64,000 nt of DNA from Pseudooceanicola marinus (GCF_002786295.1 NZ_PGTC01000021.1:35417-99416), one strand, 5' to 3'. Shown: positions 43,028 to 52,058, numbered from the stretch's first letter. The notes: generated by a model not told the origin, from the sequence alone. Numbers and translations are program-made.

Positions 43028-45045
43028 TCCGTCACCTCCGCCAGCATCCCGGCAATCTCAGCTTCCACAGCTTTTAGCTCGGCGTCGATATCCTCCAGCT
43101 CGCGCGGCGGCTGGTATTCGTAGAAGTAGCGGTTGAAATTGATCTCGTAGCCCACGATGCCAATGCCGTTATCTGTCTCATCCCGGAAGGTCTCGTCAAT
43201 GTAGGCGTCTTCCGCATGGGGCAGCACCTCGGCGGCCAGGTAGTCGCGGATGTCTGTCCCCAGCGGCACGTTCTCGTGGTCCGTCAGGTCATCATCCGGG
43301 ATCACGTTGCCCTTCTTGTCGACCACCTCGTCGAGTTCGGGGGCACGCACGCCGAAGGCCTTCTGGAACGCCTTGATCAGGGCCGCATCGACCTTGCCCA
43401 GGGCATCGGTGCGCTTCGCGGAGTTCTTGGCGAAGGACTCCATCCAGTGCCAACCTTCTTCGCGGTCCATGTTCTCACGGAACAGGTCCAGCCAGGCGGC
43501 CTGCTCCTCGGCGGACCGCTTCTCCCACGCCTTCTCGTCCGCCAGTGCGGCGATGCCGTCCTCGGAGAGGACCATCTTCTTGCGCAGCGGGCGCAACACC
43601 TTGATACGGCGATAGCCGAACTCGGTGCTGTCGAGGATCAGGCTTTCCTTAGACGCCTCAAATTCGGAGTACATCCGCACGATTTCGCGCGTCTGCTCCT
43701 CGCCGACCTTGCGGCGCTTGTTGCCCTCGCTCTTGCGCAGGGACTCGTAAAGACCGGTGGCATTGATCAGCTGGACCTTACCCTTGCGATGAGCGGGTTT
43801 CTTGTTAGACAGGATCCAGATGTAGGTGCCGATCCCGGTCCGGAAAAAGATCTCCGTCGGCAGGGCGATGATAGCCTCAACCGCATCCTGCTCGAGCAGA
43901 TGGCGACGGATCTCGGATTCACCTTGGCCAGCGTTGCCGTTGAACAGGGGAGACCCCGACAGGACGATCGCCGCGCGGCCGCCGCCGTTCTCGGGGCGTT
44001 CAAGCTTGCTCAGCAGGTGCAGCAGGAACAGCATGGACCCATCGCTGACGCGCGGCAGCTTGGGTCCGAAGCGGCCCTCGAACTGCTGCTCCTTGTGCTC
44101 GCGGGTCACTGCAACCTGATCCATCTCCCATTTTTTTCCGAACGGGGGATTCGAAACGCAGTAGTGGAACTTCTCCGGTCGGTGCTGGTCGTCCGACAGC
44201 GTGCTGCCTAGCTTGATGTTCTTCGACAGGTCGCGGCCCGGGTCGGACTCCACCGTCTTGAGCAGCATGCTTGCAAGGCAGACCGCATGGGTCTCGGGTT
44301 CGAGCTCTTGGCCGTAGGGGATGATCACCGGGGCAACCTTGAAACGGTCACGCAGGTTGGCGAAGTGCTCCATGCCGTCCGACAGGAAGCCACCGGTGCC
44401 GCATGTCGGGTCGTAAAGGGTGCGGATCAGGCCTTCGTCCTGGCGGAACAACTCGTCGTCCGGCTCCAGCAGAAGCTCGATTGCCAGGTGAACCACGTCG
44501 CGCGGCGTCATGAAGTCTTCCGCAGCCTCGTTCACCTCGGCGCCGAACTTGCGGATCAGGTGTTCGTAGACGTTGGACATGGTCCGCTCGGGGACCGCCT
44601 CGGGGTGCAAGTCCATCGCGGCGAAGTTCAAGCAGATCTTATAGAGCACACCGGCCCGGTCCATGCGGGCGATCGTGTTGATGAAATCGAACTGGTCGAA
44701 GATGACCCGGGCGTTGTCCGAGAACTGACCGATGTAGTCCTCGAGGTTTTGACGGGTCCGCGTCGCACCCAGGCTTGCCAGGGTGTAGTTCGAGGTGTTG
44801 TAGAACGGATAGCCGGTCTGCTGGCGCAGCAGCACGCCCATGTCGATGCCACTGTCCTTGAAGGTCTCGACTGCTTGCAGGGTGGTTTCGCGCGTCGGTT
44901 CGAGCACGCATTCCAGGCGGCGTAGAAGGGTGAACGGCAGGATGATCTTGCCGAAATCGGTGTGTTTGAAATTGCCCCAGAGGTCGTCCGCGTTTTTCCA
45001 GATGAAGTCCGCGAGGGTCGTGTTGTTCTTCGTTTCTTGGCTCAA
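43024..45045 (-). CDS. hsdM: Type I restriction enzyme methyltransferase subunit HsdM
   Basis: A 673-residue N6-adenine methyltransferase with motif I DPTCGTGGF (212-220) and catalytic NPPF (299-302), plus the N-terminal HsdM domain (FKHTDFGKIILPFTLLRRLE) and a long C-terminal part. The start is a TTG at 45045, with GGAGAC a few bases upstream; no better start exists. A 112-bp gap separates it from the fused HsdM/HsdS-like gene upstream on the same strand. Confidence 0.95.
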   Translation of the reverse strand: MSQETKNNTTLADFIWKNADDLWGNFKHTDFGKIILPFTLLRRLECVLEPTRETTLQAVETFKDSGIDMGVLLRQQTGYPFYNTSNYTLASLGATRTRQNLEDYIGQFSDNARVIFDQFDFINTIARMDRAGVLYKICLNFAAMDLHPEAVPERTMSNVYEHLIRKFGAEVNEAAEDFMTPRDVVHLAIELLLEPDDELFRQDEGLIRTLYDPTCGTGGFLSDGMEHFANLRDRFKVAPVIIPYGQELEPETHAVCLASMLLKTVESDPGRDLSKNIKLGSTLSDDQHRPEKFHYCVSNPPFGKKWEMDQVAVTREHKEQQFEGRFGPKLPRVSDGSMLFLLHLLSKLERPENGGGRAAIVLSGSPLFNGNAGQGESEIRRHLLEQDAVEAIIALPTEIFFRTGIGTYIWILSNKKPAHRKGKVQLINATGLYESLRKSEGNKRRKVGEEQTREIVRMYSEFEASKESLILDSTEFGYRRIKVLRPLRKKMVLSEDGIAALADEKAWEKRSAEEQAAWLDLFRENMDREEGWHWMESFAKNSAKRTDALGKVDAALIKAFQKAFGVRAPELDEVVDKKGNVIPDDDLTDHENVPLGTDIRDYLAAEVLPHAEDAYIDETFRDETDNGIGIVGYEINFNRYFYEYQPPRELEDIDAELKAVEAEIAGMLAEVTE

Positions 45046-45157
45046 GGCCGGTCTCCAATTTCGTAGTGCAATGCTCGACCTACCGGGAAAGTAGGCGCAA
45101 GGATTGCGGATTGATATAGCTGGTCGCCGGAATTCTTGTGGAATCCCGGCCTTTTAT

Positions 45158-46885
45158 TCAGTCAGTCGCTCGGAGCTTCTGATGCGGCCAGCAGGCGGCC
45201 CTGTCATCCTCGAGTTGCTTCCGCAGCTCCTCGATCCGGACGAGGATTTCCTGCCGGCGCTGGAAGCCCTCGTGCATCTCCGTCAGGGTCTCGAGGTCCG
45301 GCAGAGGGATCGGCAGCGCTTTGAGGTCCTTCATGCCGATCGACTGGATCACCGCGCCGCCGGCAAGCGACTGAATGTGCTCCTGCACCGTCGGGTCAGA
45401 GAGGTACTCGTAGAGCGTCAGCGCCGCGATGCCGCCGCGCCGGGTGGGGCGCAGGATCATCATCGACTGGCCCGCGGTCCAGATCGTCTCGGCGTTTTCC
45501 TCCGGGATGCCTTCCGGCACCAGGGCGACCGAACCCACGGTCCCCTTCACGGCGATGAGCACGTCGCCAGGGATCAGGCGCTGGTTGCGAGCCTTGTTGT
45601 ACTTGGCCGCACCCACACGCACGGCGCGCCTCGGTTCGCCGACGAACCCGTCCAGTCCGATGTCCGACGGCATGGCCTCGAGCAGGGTGAGTTCACCCCC
45701 TTCATCCTCGGAAATGCTGACTGGGCGGATGAACTCGACGAGCTCCTCCAGTGCAGCGACATCGTGCTTTGCCAGAAGCGCATCGATACGCTCGCGGGCC
45801 CCTGTGCTCAGGTATCGGTTCGGCACGAGCACGAGGTTGTTCTCGCGGATTTCTTCGAAGGAGACGTCCCGCGCCAGCGCGCGGTCCTTGACCTTCGCTC
45901 CGGCCGCCAGGTCCGCCCAGGATGCGCTCGGCAGTACCTCGAACCGACCACGGCGCCCCTTCGAGGCCACGAGCTCATGCCCGAGGTCGACAAACCGCAC
46001 GGTGTTGCGCTTCCCGTCCGCCGGCGACAGGGTGACGAGCAGGGTCGGAATGGCCGTGTTGGTGAACATCATGCCGGACGGCACACCCATGATCGCTTCA
46101 AGGCGATCGCTGCGCAGGAGGTTTTCCCGCGCCACGGTCTCGCTGCCGACCATCCGGAACATGGAGCCCGGTGTCGTCGAGAGGATCACTCGACCAAGCG
46201 TCATCTCCATCGCATCGGCAATGGCCAGGGTTTCTGAGAGCAGACGCCCGATCTTCCCGCGCTCCAGACCGAGGCTGGCCAGGGTGCGCTGCGGAATGGT
46301 GTGGTCATCTTTCCCGGTCACGCCGAACGGCGGGAGCATGACCTCGACATCGGTCTCGCTGACCCCAGGGCGATCCCAGCCCCAGTCGATGTCCAGGGAA
46401 ACCATGCCCTGCAGATCGAGGATCGTCAGAATGTGCCCCATCATGCTCGACTGACTCGCGGAGGGCGTCACGAAACGGATGTTCGGAGCGCGTCCGGCAA
46501 GGACGCAGTCCATCGTGTAATCCAAGCAGGGGCGCATGGCGGCCGGATAGGAGAACCGGACCAAAGCTGCGTCTCCGATCATGGCGATGAGCTTCTGGCT
46601 GGCCTCAGGTCGGATCCACTCCTCTCCGAGGAAGCGGTCGTCGGAGACAGCATCAAGCAGTTCAGACAGCGTCCGATAACGCTCCTGCTGCGTGGTGCCG
46701 AGGATTGCGCGGCCTACGCCTTCAAAGATTTGGGCGACCTCCTTGCGCAGCGTATCGGCGCATTCGAGCGCTTCAAGCGGCCGGTTGTCGCCAACCAGGT
46801 TTGCGGTGATCTCCAGGAGCCCGGAAACACCCTGCGAGAGGGTCATGGCAGACCTGAGCTGGTCGAGGATTTCTTGAGTTTTCAT
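45158..46885 (-). CDS. Fused HsdM/HsdS-like protein lacking methyltransferase motifs
   Basis: A 575-residue protein. The N-terminal 300 residues follow the HsdM layout, but motif I (DPxCGxG) is absent and the catalytic NPPF is replaced by L184-P-P-F (EVMLPPFGVTG). The C-terminal part is HsdS-like: a target-recognition-type domain (RLIPGDVLIAVKGTVGSVALV, GAVIQSIGMKDLKALPIPLP) and a terminal helix (LVRIEELRKQLED). It therefore looks like a catalytically dead DNA-binding pseudo-methyltransferase. AGG lies 7 nt before the ATG. It precedes hsdM in the same direction and may guide or inhibit the complex. Confidence 0.7.
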   Translation of the reverse strand: MKTQEILDQLRSAMTLSQGVSGLLEITANLVGDNRPLEALECADTLRKEVAQIFEGVGRAILGTTQQERYRTLSELLDAVSDDRFLGEEWIRPEASQKLIAMIGDAALVRFSYPAAMRPCLDYTMDCVLAGRAPNIRFVTPSASQSSMMGHILTILDLQGMVSLDIDWGWDRPGVSETDVEVMLPPFGVTGKDDHTIPQRTLASLGLERGKIGRLLSETLAIADAMEMTLGRVILSTTPGSMFRMVGSETVARENLLRSDRLEAIMGVPSGMMFTNTAIPTLLVTLSPADGKRNTVRFVDLGHELVASKGRRGRFEVLPSASWADLAAGAKVKDRALARDVSFEEIRENNLVLVPNRYLSTGARERIDALLAKHDVAALEELVEFIRPVSISEDEGGELTLLEAMPSDIGLDGFVGEPRRAVRVGAAKYNKARNQRLIPGDVLIAVKGTVGSVALVPEGIPEENAETIWTAGQSMMILRPTRRGGIAALTLYEYLSDPTVQEHIQSLAGGAVIQSIGMKDLKALPIPLPDLETLTEMHEGFQRRQEILVRIEELRKQLEDDRAACWPHQKLRATD

Positions 46886-46904
46886 GATAACCTAGAGGCA
46901 GGAG

Positions 46905-47180
46905 TTACTTATTTTTGGCGAGCTTAGCGTTAAAGCTGTCGGTGTGATAGGTGGTAATCAGGGTGCCGTCCTCGGCTATGACCACCACGCCGCCCTTCTT
47001 GCGGGCATCGTCGAGAAGTTTCTTCCTGAGGCGCATCTTCTCGTTTTCCTGGTCGATGATCCTCGTGGTCAGGACGTAGCGATCGCCGTCCATCTCACCC
47101 AGCTCGAGGGCGAGATCGGTCAGGCCTTTCCTGATGCCGCGTTGGTTCATCCTGCAATCGAAATGGGTGGACATGTTCAT
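46905..47180 (-). CDS. Small DUF4258-like protein at the head of the hsd locus
   Basis: A 91-residue basic protein. HFDCRMNQRGI, ELGEMDGDRYVLTTR and GGVVVIAEDGTLITTYHTDSF resemble DUF4258, a small fold related to toxin-type RNA-binding proteins. I am not certain of the family. GGAG lies about 9 nt before the ATG at 47180; the ATG at 47174 is an alternative. It ends 19 bp before the fused HsdM/HsdS-like gene and is the probable first gene of the locus. Confidence 0.6.
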   Translation of the reverse strand: MNMSTHFDCRMNQRGIRKGLTDLALELGEMDGDRYVLTTRIIDQENEKMRLRKKLLDDARKKGGVVVIAEDGTLITTYHTDSFNAKLAKNK

Positions 47181-47615
47181 GAGGGGACGCTCCGTGTTGA
47201 TGATGGAGTTATGCACGACCTGGATACACGAGTCAATGAAAATTAAATAGGCAGAAGCTACCTTTTTATAATTGAGATGCATGTTTCTTTCTGCTGCGGG
47301 GGGCCAGACAAGAATTTTTGCCACCTTGCCCACGGAAATCCCGCCCCTACCAACCGTCGGTTTCAGTCGTCAAGCATCTCTCTACAAGTGAAAAATTAGC
47401 GACGGAGGTGTTGAGCGTCTCGATCCCCGATCTCAACTTCAGGACCTTGAGAAAAACAGGTCTTTCATCGCCACCTTTGACAGATTCCCCGTGGCACCCA
47501 AGGTTCACCGCGCGATGAAGACGACGCAGCACACCCTTTCGCTTTCATACGGACGGCCTGACCCCGGCCCCGTGACCGGTCTCAACGCCGGTCCTCCGAT
47601 GATTCCCGCGAAGGT
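47181..47615. other. Upstream region of the hsd locus
   Basis: 435 bp with no supported gene. The AT-rich part near 47180-47320 probably holds the leftward promoter of the DUF4258/hsd operon. The rest shows only short unconvincing frames. Confidence 0.4.
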
Positions 47616-48188
47616 GTGCATGCTCCACATCTTCACACCACTCCTCGACGCGATACGCCCGTGCCCCCGCCGGTCTACGGCCGATCTCACCGTTTCTTGT
47701 CCGGACGCCGATCCGGACTACCGCGTAGAGGGGGCTCCCATGTTCGATATCTCCATTGGCAATCAGCTGCCGACCTCGCCGAGGAGCAGCGGTTCATCTT
47801 CCCCGAAGATGAAGATGATCTCCGGGAACACATCTTCGACATCGTCGCCATCCTGCAGGACGGCTACCGCATCGCCGATACCATCAAGCCGAAAATCCGT
47901 CTCGTCTCACGGGTCTTCCTTCAGGAGATTGGCGAAGTCACCTGGTGCGCGCGCGAGTACGTCTATACCGATGGCGTCCAGCTCCTGACCGACGCGAACA
48001 TCGACCAGATCGAACTTCGCGATACCCAGATTTTCGCCGCCGTGCGTGAGGCAGACCACGAGGCTGATGACGAAGTGACGCGCGCCATTAGCGAGACGGC
48101 CCGTAGCGTTCGCGCCAATCAGACCGCTGCCGCGCGAGGTGGCGGTTTGCAGCGGACAAAGTGTCACGGCGCGCTTGCTCAGGACTAG
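47616..48188 (+). CDS. Unknown protein, N-terminus uncertain or frameshifted
   Basis: From about 47770 to 48130 the frame has convincing protein character (EEQRFIFPEDEDD, then HIFDIVAILQDGYRIADTIKPK). The in-frame start at 47616 is a GTG within poor sequence. A better-looking ATG at 47740 (MFDISIGNQ) is in another frame, so a 5' frameshift is possible. The last 101 bp overlap the convergent gene. I recognise no family. Confidence 0.4.
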   Translation: MHAPHLHTTPRRDTPVPPPVYGRSHRFLSGRRSGLPRRGGSHVRYLHWQSAADLAEEQRFIFPEDEDDLREHIFDIVAILQDGYRIADTIKPKIRLVSRVFLQEIGEVTWCAREYVYTDGVQLLTDANIDQIELRDTQIFAAVREADHEADDEVTRAISETARSVRANQTAAARGGGLQRTKCHGALAQD

Positions 48189-48543
48189 TCGAGTTGACTG
48201 GTACCTCCCTTAGCCGCCCAAGGCGGTACCAGCGCGAGATTGAACGCAGCCAGCCTTCTTCCCTGTCGAAGTGATAGTCGTATGCAAGCACTGGCGAGGT
48301 CGTGACCCAAGGGTCGTTAATCGTCGGGTGGCCGTGCACATCACCGTCGGCGCGCACGGCATCACCGTCGCGCCAGATCAGGAACCAATTGTCGATCATC
48401 GGGGCGTCCTGAAGATCATCCGGTTCGGGGCCGGATTCTGCCTCGTCGAGAGCCACTAGCAAGTCTTCACAGTTGATATAGCGCATAACCTCAAATTCTC
48501 TGTTCCGCGCGCCATCGACGTTATCGATAGCGTGAAGCTTCAT
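48088..48543 (-). CDS. Small protein resembling DUF6634
   Basis: A 151-residue protein. The pattern EPDDLQDAPMIDNWFLIW, then GHPTINDPWVTTSP, and GWLRSISRWYRLGRL resembles the DUF6634 family of small alphaproteobacterial proteins. No function is known. The ATG at 48543 overlaps the stop of the gene upstream (ATGA), making it the third gene of a leftward operon. Confidence 0.6.
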   Translation of the reverse strand: MKLHAIDNVDGARNREFEVMRYINCEDLLVALDEAESGPEPDDLQDAPMIDNWFLIWRDGDAVRADGDVHGHPTINDPWVTTSPVLAYDYHFDREEGWLRSISRWYRLGRLREVPVNSTSPEQARRDTLSAANRHLARQRSDWRERYGPSR

Positions 48544-48956
48544 TCGAAAATTTCCCCTAGCGGGACGTCCCCCGCTGGTCCGCAATCGTAGGCGAGCAGC
48601 TTGAGCAAGGCGACGTCCTGAACCAACCCAAGCTCATCTGATTGCAGCCCTGGCTTACGGACGTAGAGGTCCCAAAGGCCATCGGGACGCGCCGACAACC
48701 GGAAGACCTTTCCTCGTGCTTCATCGGTGAATGTGATCTGCGTCGCCGCTTCATCCACCTCGACCTCGGTGAAGACCTCACAGTGCTGGTGAATGGGGGG
48801 CATGGCCTGCCGAAATCTCTGCATGGTCTCTGCAGCCGTTCCGGGGGAGGCATCTTCCCACCGGGCTTGGTCCACAAGCATCAGCGTGCTGCCGAATAGC
48901 TCGCGATACATGTGTTCCACTTGGATGGGCTCTGCCCAGTCTGCCATGCGGGTCAT
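48540..48956 (-). CDS. Unknown protein, second gene of the island cargo operon
   Basis: A 138-residue soluble protein, MTRMADWAEPIQVEHMYRE at the start, with no recognised domain, signal peptide or membrane segment. The composition is acidic, with a beta-rich middle. It is ATGA-coupled to both neighbours, so the three products are probably made together. Confidence 0.6.
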   Translation of the reverse strand: MTRMADWAEPIQVEHMYRELFGSTLMLVDQARWEDASPGTAAETMQRFRQAMPPIHQHCEVFTEVEVDEAATQITFTDEARGKVFRLSARPDGLWDLYVRKPGLQSDELGLVQDVALLKLLAYDCGPAGDVPLGEIFE

Positions 48957-49831
48957 AGGTCCATATCCGATTGCGAGGTGGGGGATGAGAGTGCTTCCAT
49001 GATCTGGCGATCGGTCTCTGCTTGGTGCAAGCGCGCCAGCTCGTAGTCCTTCAGCGCGAACTTGATGGTGCTGATCTCCGGGCCGCCCTGATACGTGATC
49101 TCATAGGTCGCGACGCAGTCCGGCATGATCTCATCTTCGGCGCGGCGCGGAGACTTGAAGGTGTATTCGACGGAGGTGTTGAACGGTCCACCAGCTGCGC
49201 AGGTCCGAAATTGGCGCTCGCTGGTACGATTTCCGCCAAGATCCTCGACGAATGTCTGCACCGGTTGGCCTTCGAGGTCCGCGATGAAGCCATCGGTTCC
49301 CCAAGCGTAGATGAGGGTCATCGACTGCCCTTGCATCTCCGCCATGGAAGGTTGCCCGTAAAGCTCTTCCATCTGGGCTCTCAGCGCAGCAGGCTCAGGG
49401 GCCTCCTCAGTCAGTACCTTCAGCACCCGGAACAGTGCCAATGGACGTTTTCCGAAGGCTTCAGTGGCCAGGAACGCCGTGATGTCGTCTTGCGGCGCGT
49501 TAGCAAGACGCCCCTGCATGCCGACATCGCCGATCTCACGGGTCGCTTCATAGCGTAGGTCAAACGCCTTTCCCTGTGGCGACTGAATGCGCAGGCGGCG
49601 CTCTGTTTGTGTCGGCGCTGCCTCCGACCGCTCAGCGAGAAGTTCAGCCAGATCATCGACCGGATCACCCGGCCGCAGGCCAAGGAGCCTGTAAGGGTAA
49701 GGCCGCGCCTCGATGCCGCCGACCTCCTGCAAGTTGTCGGCGGTAGCCGACCCGCTCGCGGCACCAAGTAATATGATGGCGGAAAGCGCTATCGACGACG
49801 TGCGACAAGAACCGGACAGAACTGAATTCAT
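48953..49831 (-). CDS. Exported protein of unknown function
   Basis: A 292-residue protein with a Sec signal peptide (MNSVLSGSCRTSSIALSAII up to SATAD). The mature part shows a repeated theme (RPYPYRLLGLRPGD, YGQPSMAEMQGQSMTLIYAWGTDGF) but no family I recognise. I chose the ATG at 49831 because the upstream frame crosses the operator region. It is first in a three-gene operon divergent from an XRE regulator. Confidence 0.65.
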   Translation of the reverse strand: MNSVLSGSCRTSSIALSAIILLGAASGSATADNLQEVGGIEARPYPYRLLGLRPGDPVDDLAELLAERSEAAPTQTERRLRIQSPQGKAFDLRYEATREIGDVGMQGRLANAPQDDITAFLATEAFGKRPLALFRVLKVLTEEAPEPAALRAQMEELYGQPSMAEMQGQSMTLIYAWGTDGFIADLEGQPVQTFVEDLGGNRTSERQFRTCAAGGPFNTSVEYTFKSPRRAEDEIMPDCVATYEITYQGGPEISTIKFALKDYELARLHQAETDRQIMEALSSPTSQSDMDL

Positions 49832-49844
49832 CTCAACATCTCCA

Positions 49845-49865
49845 ATTATCCTATAATGGGATAAT
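49845..49865. promoter_or_regulatory. Palindromic operator over a -10 box
   Basis: ATTATCC (49845-49851), spacer TATAATG, GGATAAT (49859-49865): a perfect 7-bp dyad whose spacer contains a consensus TATAAT. It lies between the exported-protein operon and the XRE gene and is the likely autoregulatory site of that XRE protein. Confidence 0.6.
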
Positions 49866-49915
49866 ACCAAAACAGGATTACGCGGCAAGGGTATGACCCT
49901 TTTGGAGAGCGGCGA

Positions 49916-50188
49916 TTGGCGCGTAGTCTCAGAACACCGGGGCATCTGGCGCTGCTTCGCGCACTGACGGATGCCCGCAAATCCGCTGGAATGACCCAGC
50001 AGCAACTCGCAGACCGCATGAAACGACCCCAGTCGTTTGTCGCGAAAGTGGAAGGTGGTGAGCGGCGCCTGGACGTCGTTGAGTTCGCCGAGTGGACCAT
50101 CGCCCTAGGCGCCGACTATGGCGATCTGCTCGAGCCTGTTCTGCGCACAGTCGGCATTGAAGCAGCGGATACCACGAACCGTGCGTGA
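49916..50188 (+). CDS. Small XRE-family regulator
   Basis: A 90-residue single-domain helix-turn-helix protein (LRALTDARKSAGMTQQQLADRMKRPQSFVAKVEGGERRLDVVEFAEWTIALG). The start is a TTG at 49916 with GGAG upstream; no ATG fits. It is divergent from the three-gene operon and separated from it by a perfect dyad covering a TATAAT, so it probably represses that operon. It is followed by convergent mobilization genes. Confidence 0.8.
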   Translation: MARSLRTPGHLALLRALTDARKSAGMTQQQLADRMKRPQSFVAKVEGGERRLDVVEFAEWTIALGADYGDLLEPVLRTVGIEAADTTNRA

Positions 50189-50208
50189 TCATTGCGTTTC
50201 GAGAATAA

Positions 50209-50577
50209 CTACCAAGGTTCAAGAAGCGTGCTACACGTAGCGCCAAAAACGATCACGCTACCTACCATAGCGCTTCCGATTAGTATCCCGAGGCCAAGTC
50301 GCCTGTGTTTCCGCAGGATTGCCCGCCTTTCCTGTCCTAAAGCGGTAAGATTTTCCTCAAGATCTGCTTGCCGTTTCTCTGCCGCAACAACCCTTCGGCC
50401 GGTGACCTGCATGACGCCACCGATCCGATTTGCCTCAGCCGCCACCTCCTTGCGGAAGGCCGTCATCTGCCGCTCGAGCTCAGCCTGCATCTCCACCAGC
50501 TCTGCCTCCGTCTTCCGGATCGTGTCGTTTCGCCTGGCCCGAAGCTCCTCGATCCGGGCGTCCAGCTCTCTGGTCAT
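50209..50577 (-). CDS. MobC-like mobilization accessory protein
   Basis: A 122-residue protein: a long coiled coil (ELDARIEELRARRNDTIRKTEAELVEMQ, then QAELERQMTAFRKEVA) followed by one membrane segment (LGILIGSAMVGSVIVFGA). The relaxase stop overlaps its ATG. Coiled-coil membrane proteins of this size follow relaxase genes on many alphaproteobacterial plasmids. The label is by position and shape, not a sure family match. Confidence 0.55.
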   Translation of the reverse strand: MTRELDARIEELRARRNDTIRKTEAELVEMQAELERQMTAFRKEVAAEANRIGGVMQVTGRRVVAAEKRQADLEENLTALGQERRAILRKHRRLGLGILIGSAMVGSVIVFGATCSTLLEPW

Positions 50578-52013
50578 GGTTCGATCTCCCTCTCGGATTG
50601 AAGTCGTGGATTGCGCCCGGCCGGGGGCTGATCCTCCACCAAGTCGCTCAGTTCAGCCTCGGCCGCAGCCGGTCTCAGGTGGCGCTTGATCAGCTCCCAG
50701 CACCGGGAGACGATCTGAAGGATGCGGTTCAGGGAGCTCGCGACATCCAGCTCTCCGACCCGACGCTTCAGGCGTTCATCGTGGATGGTCCAGCCTTCCC
50801 CCGTTGGCGCCGGCACGACTTCACCGGTCAGTACGCCGATCATCAACTTGCGGGCCAGCTCGAAGGCCTCGCGCACCCCGTCACGGCGGTAGGCATCGGC
50901 CTGGGAGTGGACCTCTTCCATCTTACGCTCGGCGTCGAGCCGCAGCTGCCGCGCCTTGCGCTTGGTGTCGAGGAGGTAGGCGTCGGCCACCGCGGTATCT
51001 TCCTCGGCCTTCTTCCGGGCACGTTTTTCCAACCTTCCTGCCTCCGCCTCCGCAGTGGCCAGCCTGGCCACTGCCGCCTCCCGATCGCGACGGGCCGCCT
51101 CGAGCAGCGCGTCGCTTTCGGTCGATGCGCTCTGTCGCTTCGCCTCTGCCTCGGCGTCCAGGAGTGCGGCTTGTTCCAGCTGCTCCGCCAGACGGGCCGT
51201 GATCTCATCCTCCGTGGCCGAGAGTTCTTCCTCGTGGATGGCCAGCGCCGAGACACGATCCTCCATCTCCCTCAGTAGCAGCGCATCCTGCTCCGCAGTC
51301 GCCTTGCGTGCCCGCCACTCCGCCCGGGACAGCCTTTCCCGCTTCGGACCCAGGCGGGTCAGGGCGGCTGCGATGCCGACCTCGCGGTGGTACTCGTCCT
51401 GAAGCTCCCGCGCCCGGACCTTGTAGGCCGCGTTCCCGAGTTTCACCGCGGCCTTGGCGTCGTGACCGGCCTCCCGGGCGGCGGCTTCGGCTTCGGCCTT
51501 CGCGGCCCAGGCAGGGTTCAGGTCACGGGCCGAACAGGTGGGATCATCTGTCGGCAGGACGAAGGCGTGCAGGTGCGGGTGCTCTTCGTCGAGGTGCTCG
51601 ACGACGCCCATCAGATTCTCGCCGAACATCCTCCGGAAATGGGCGAGATTGTACTCGACCCAAGTCTCGTATTTCCGCCGGGCTTCCGCGTCCGCCTCGA
51701 CCTGGCTGGACAGAAGCGGATGCGAGGCCACGCAGGTCAGCAGGGTGTGACGGTCCTTGCGGATGCCGCGCTCCTTGGTCGAGCCATCGGCAAGCGTCAC
51801 GGAAATCCGCCCGGCTTCGACCATGGCGTCGTGGCGCTCCTTGATCCGCGCCGGGTGCAGACCAGCGACAACGCGCGGGGGCCGGGGTGCGGTGACGTGG
51901 GTGGAAAACCGGGGCACACGGCCTGCTTCGGCCAGCACCTGCTCCACCGATTGTCCGGCAGGGTTGGCCTTGCGCGAAAAGCTCTGGAGGTGGAAGAACT
52001 GAGGGCCGCTCAT
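50574..52013 (-). CDS. MobV-type relaxase (plasmid mobilization/recombination protein)
   Basis: A 479-residue relaxase that nicks an origin of transfer. The metal-binding motif III of MobV/Pre proteins is clear: EHLDEEHPHLHAFVLP (H-x-D-E-x-x-P-H-x-H). The N-terminus reads SGPQFFHLQSFSRKANPAG, and the C-terminal half is a long Glu/Ala/Arg-rich coiled coil. I chose the ATG at 52013 because the frame upstream runs through non-coding-looking sequence. This makes the island mobilizable by a helper element. Confidence 0.88.
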   Translation of the reverse strand: MSGPQFFHLQSFSRKANPAGQSVEQVLAEAGRVPRFSTHVTAPRPPRVVAGLHPARIKERHDAMVEAGRISVTLADGSTKERGIRKDRHTLLTCVASHPLLSSQVEADAEARRKYETWVEYNLAHFRRMFGENLMGVVEHLDEEHPHLHAFVLPTDDPTCSARDLNPAWAAKAEAEAAAREAGHDAKAAVKLGNAAYKVRARELQDEYHREVGIAAALTRLGPKRERLSRAEWRARKATAEQDALLLREMEDRVSALAIHEEELSATEDEITARLAEQLEQAALLDAEAEAKRQSASTESDALLEAARRDREAAVARLATAEAEAGRLEKRARKKAEEDTAVADAYLLDTKRKARQLRLDAERKMEEVHSQADAYRRDGVREAFELARKLMIGVLTGEVVPAPTGEGWTIHDERLKRRVGELDVASSLNRILQIVSRCWELIKRHLRPAAAEAELSDLVEDQPPAGRNPRLQSEREIEP

Positions 52014-52058
52014 CGCGCCGCCACCGTTCCCCGGGAAACGCAATATGGACCGACTATT

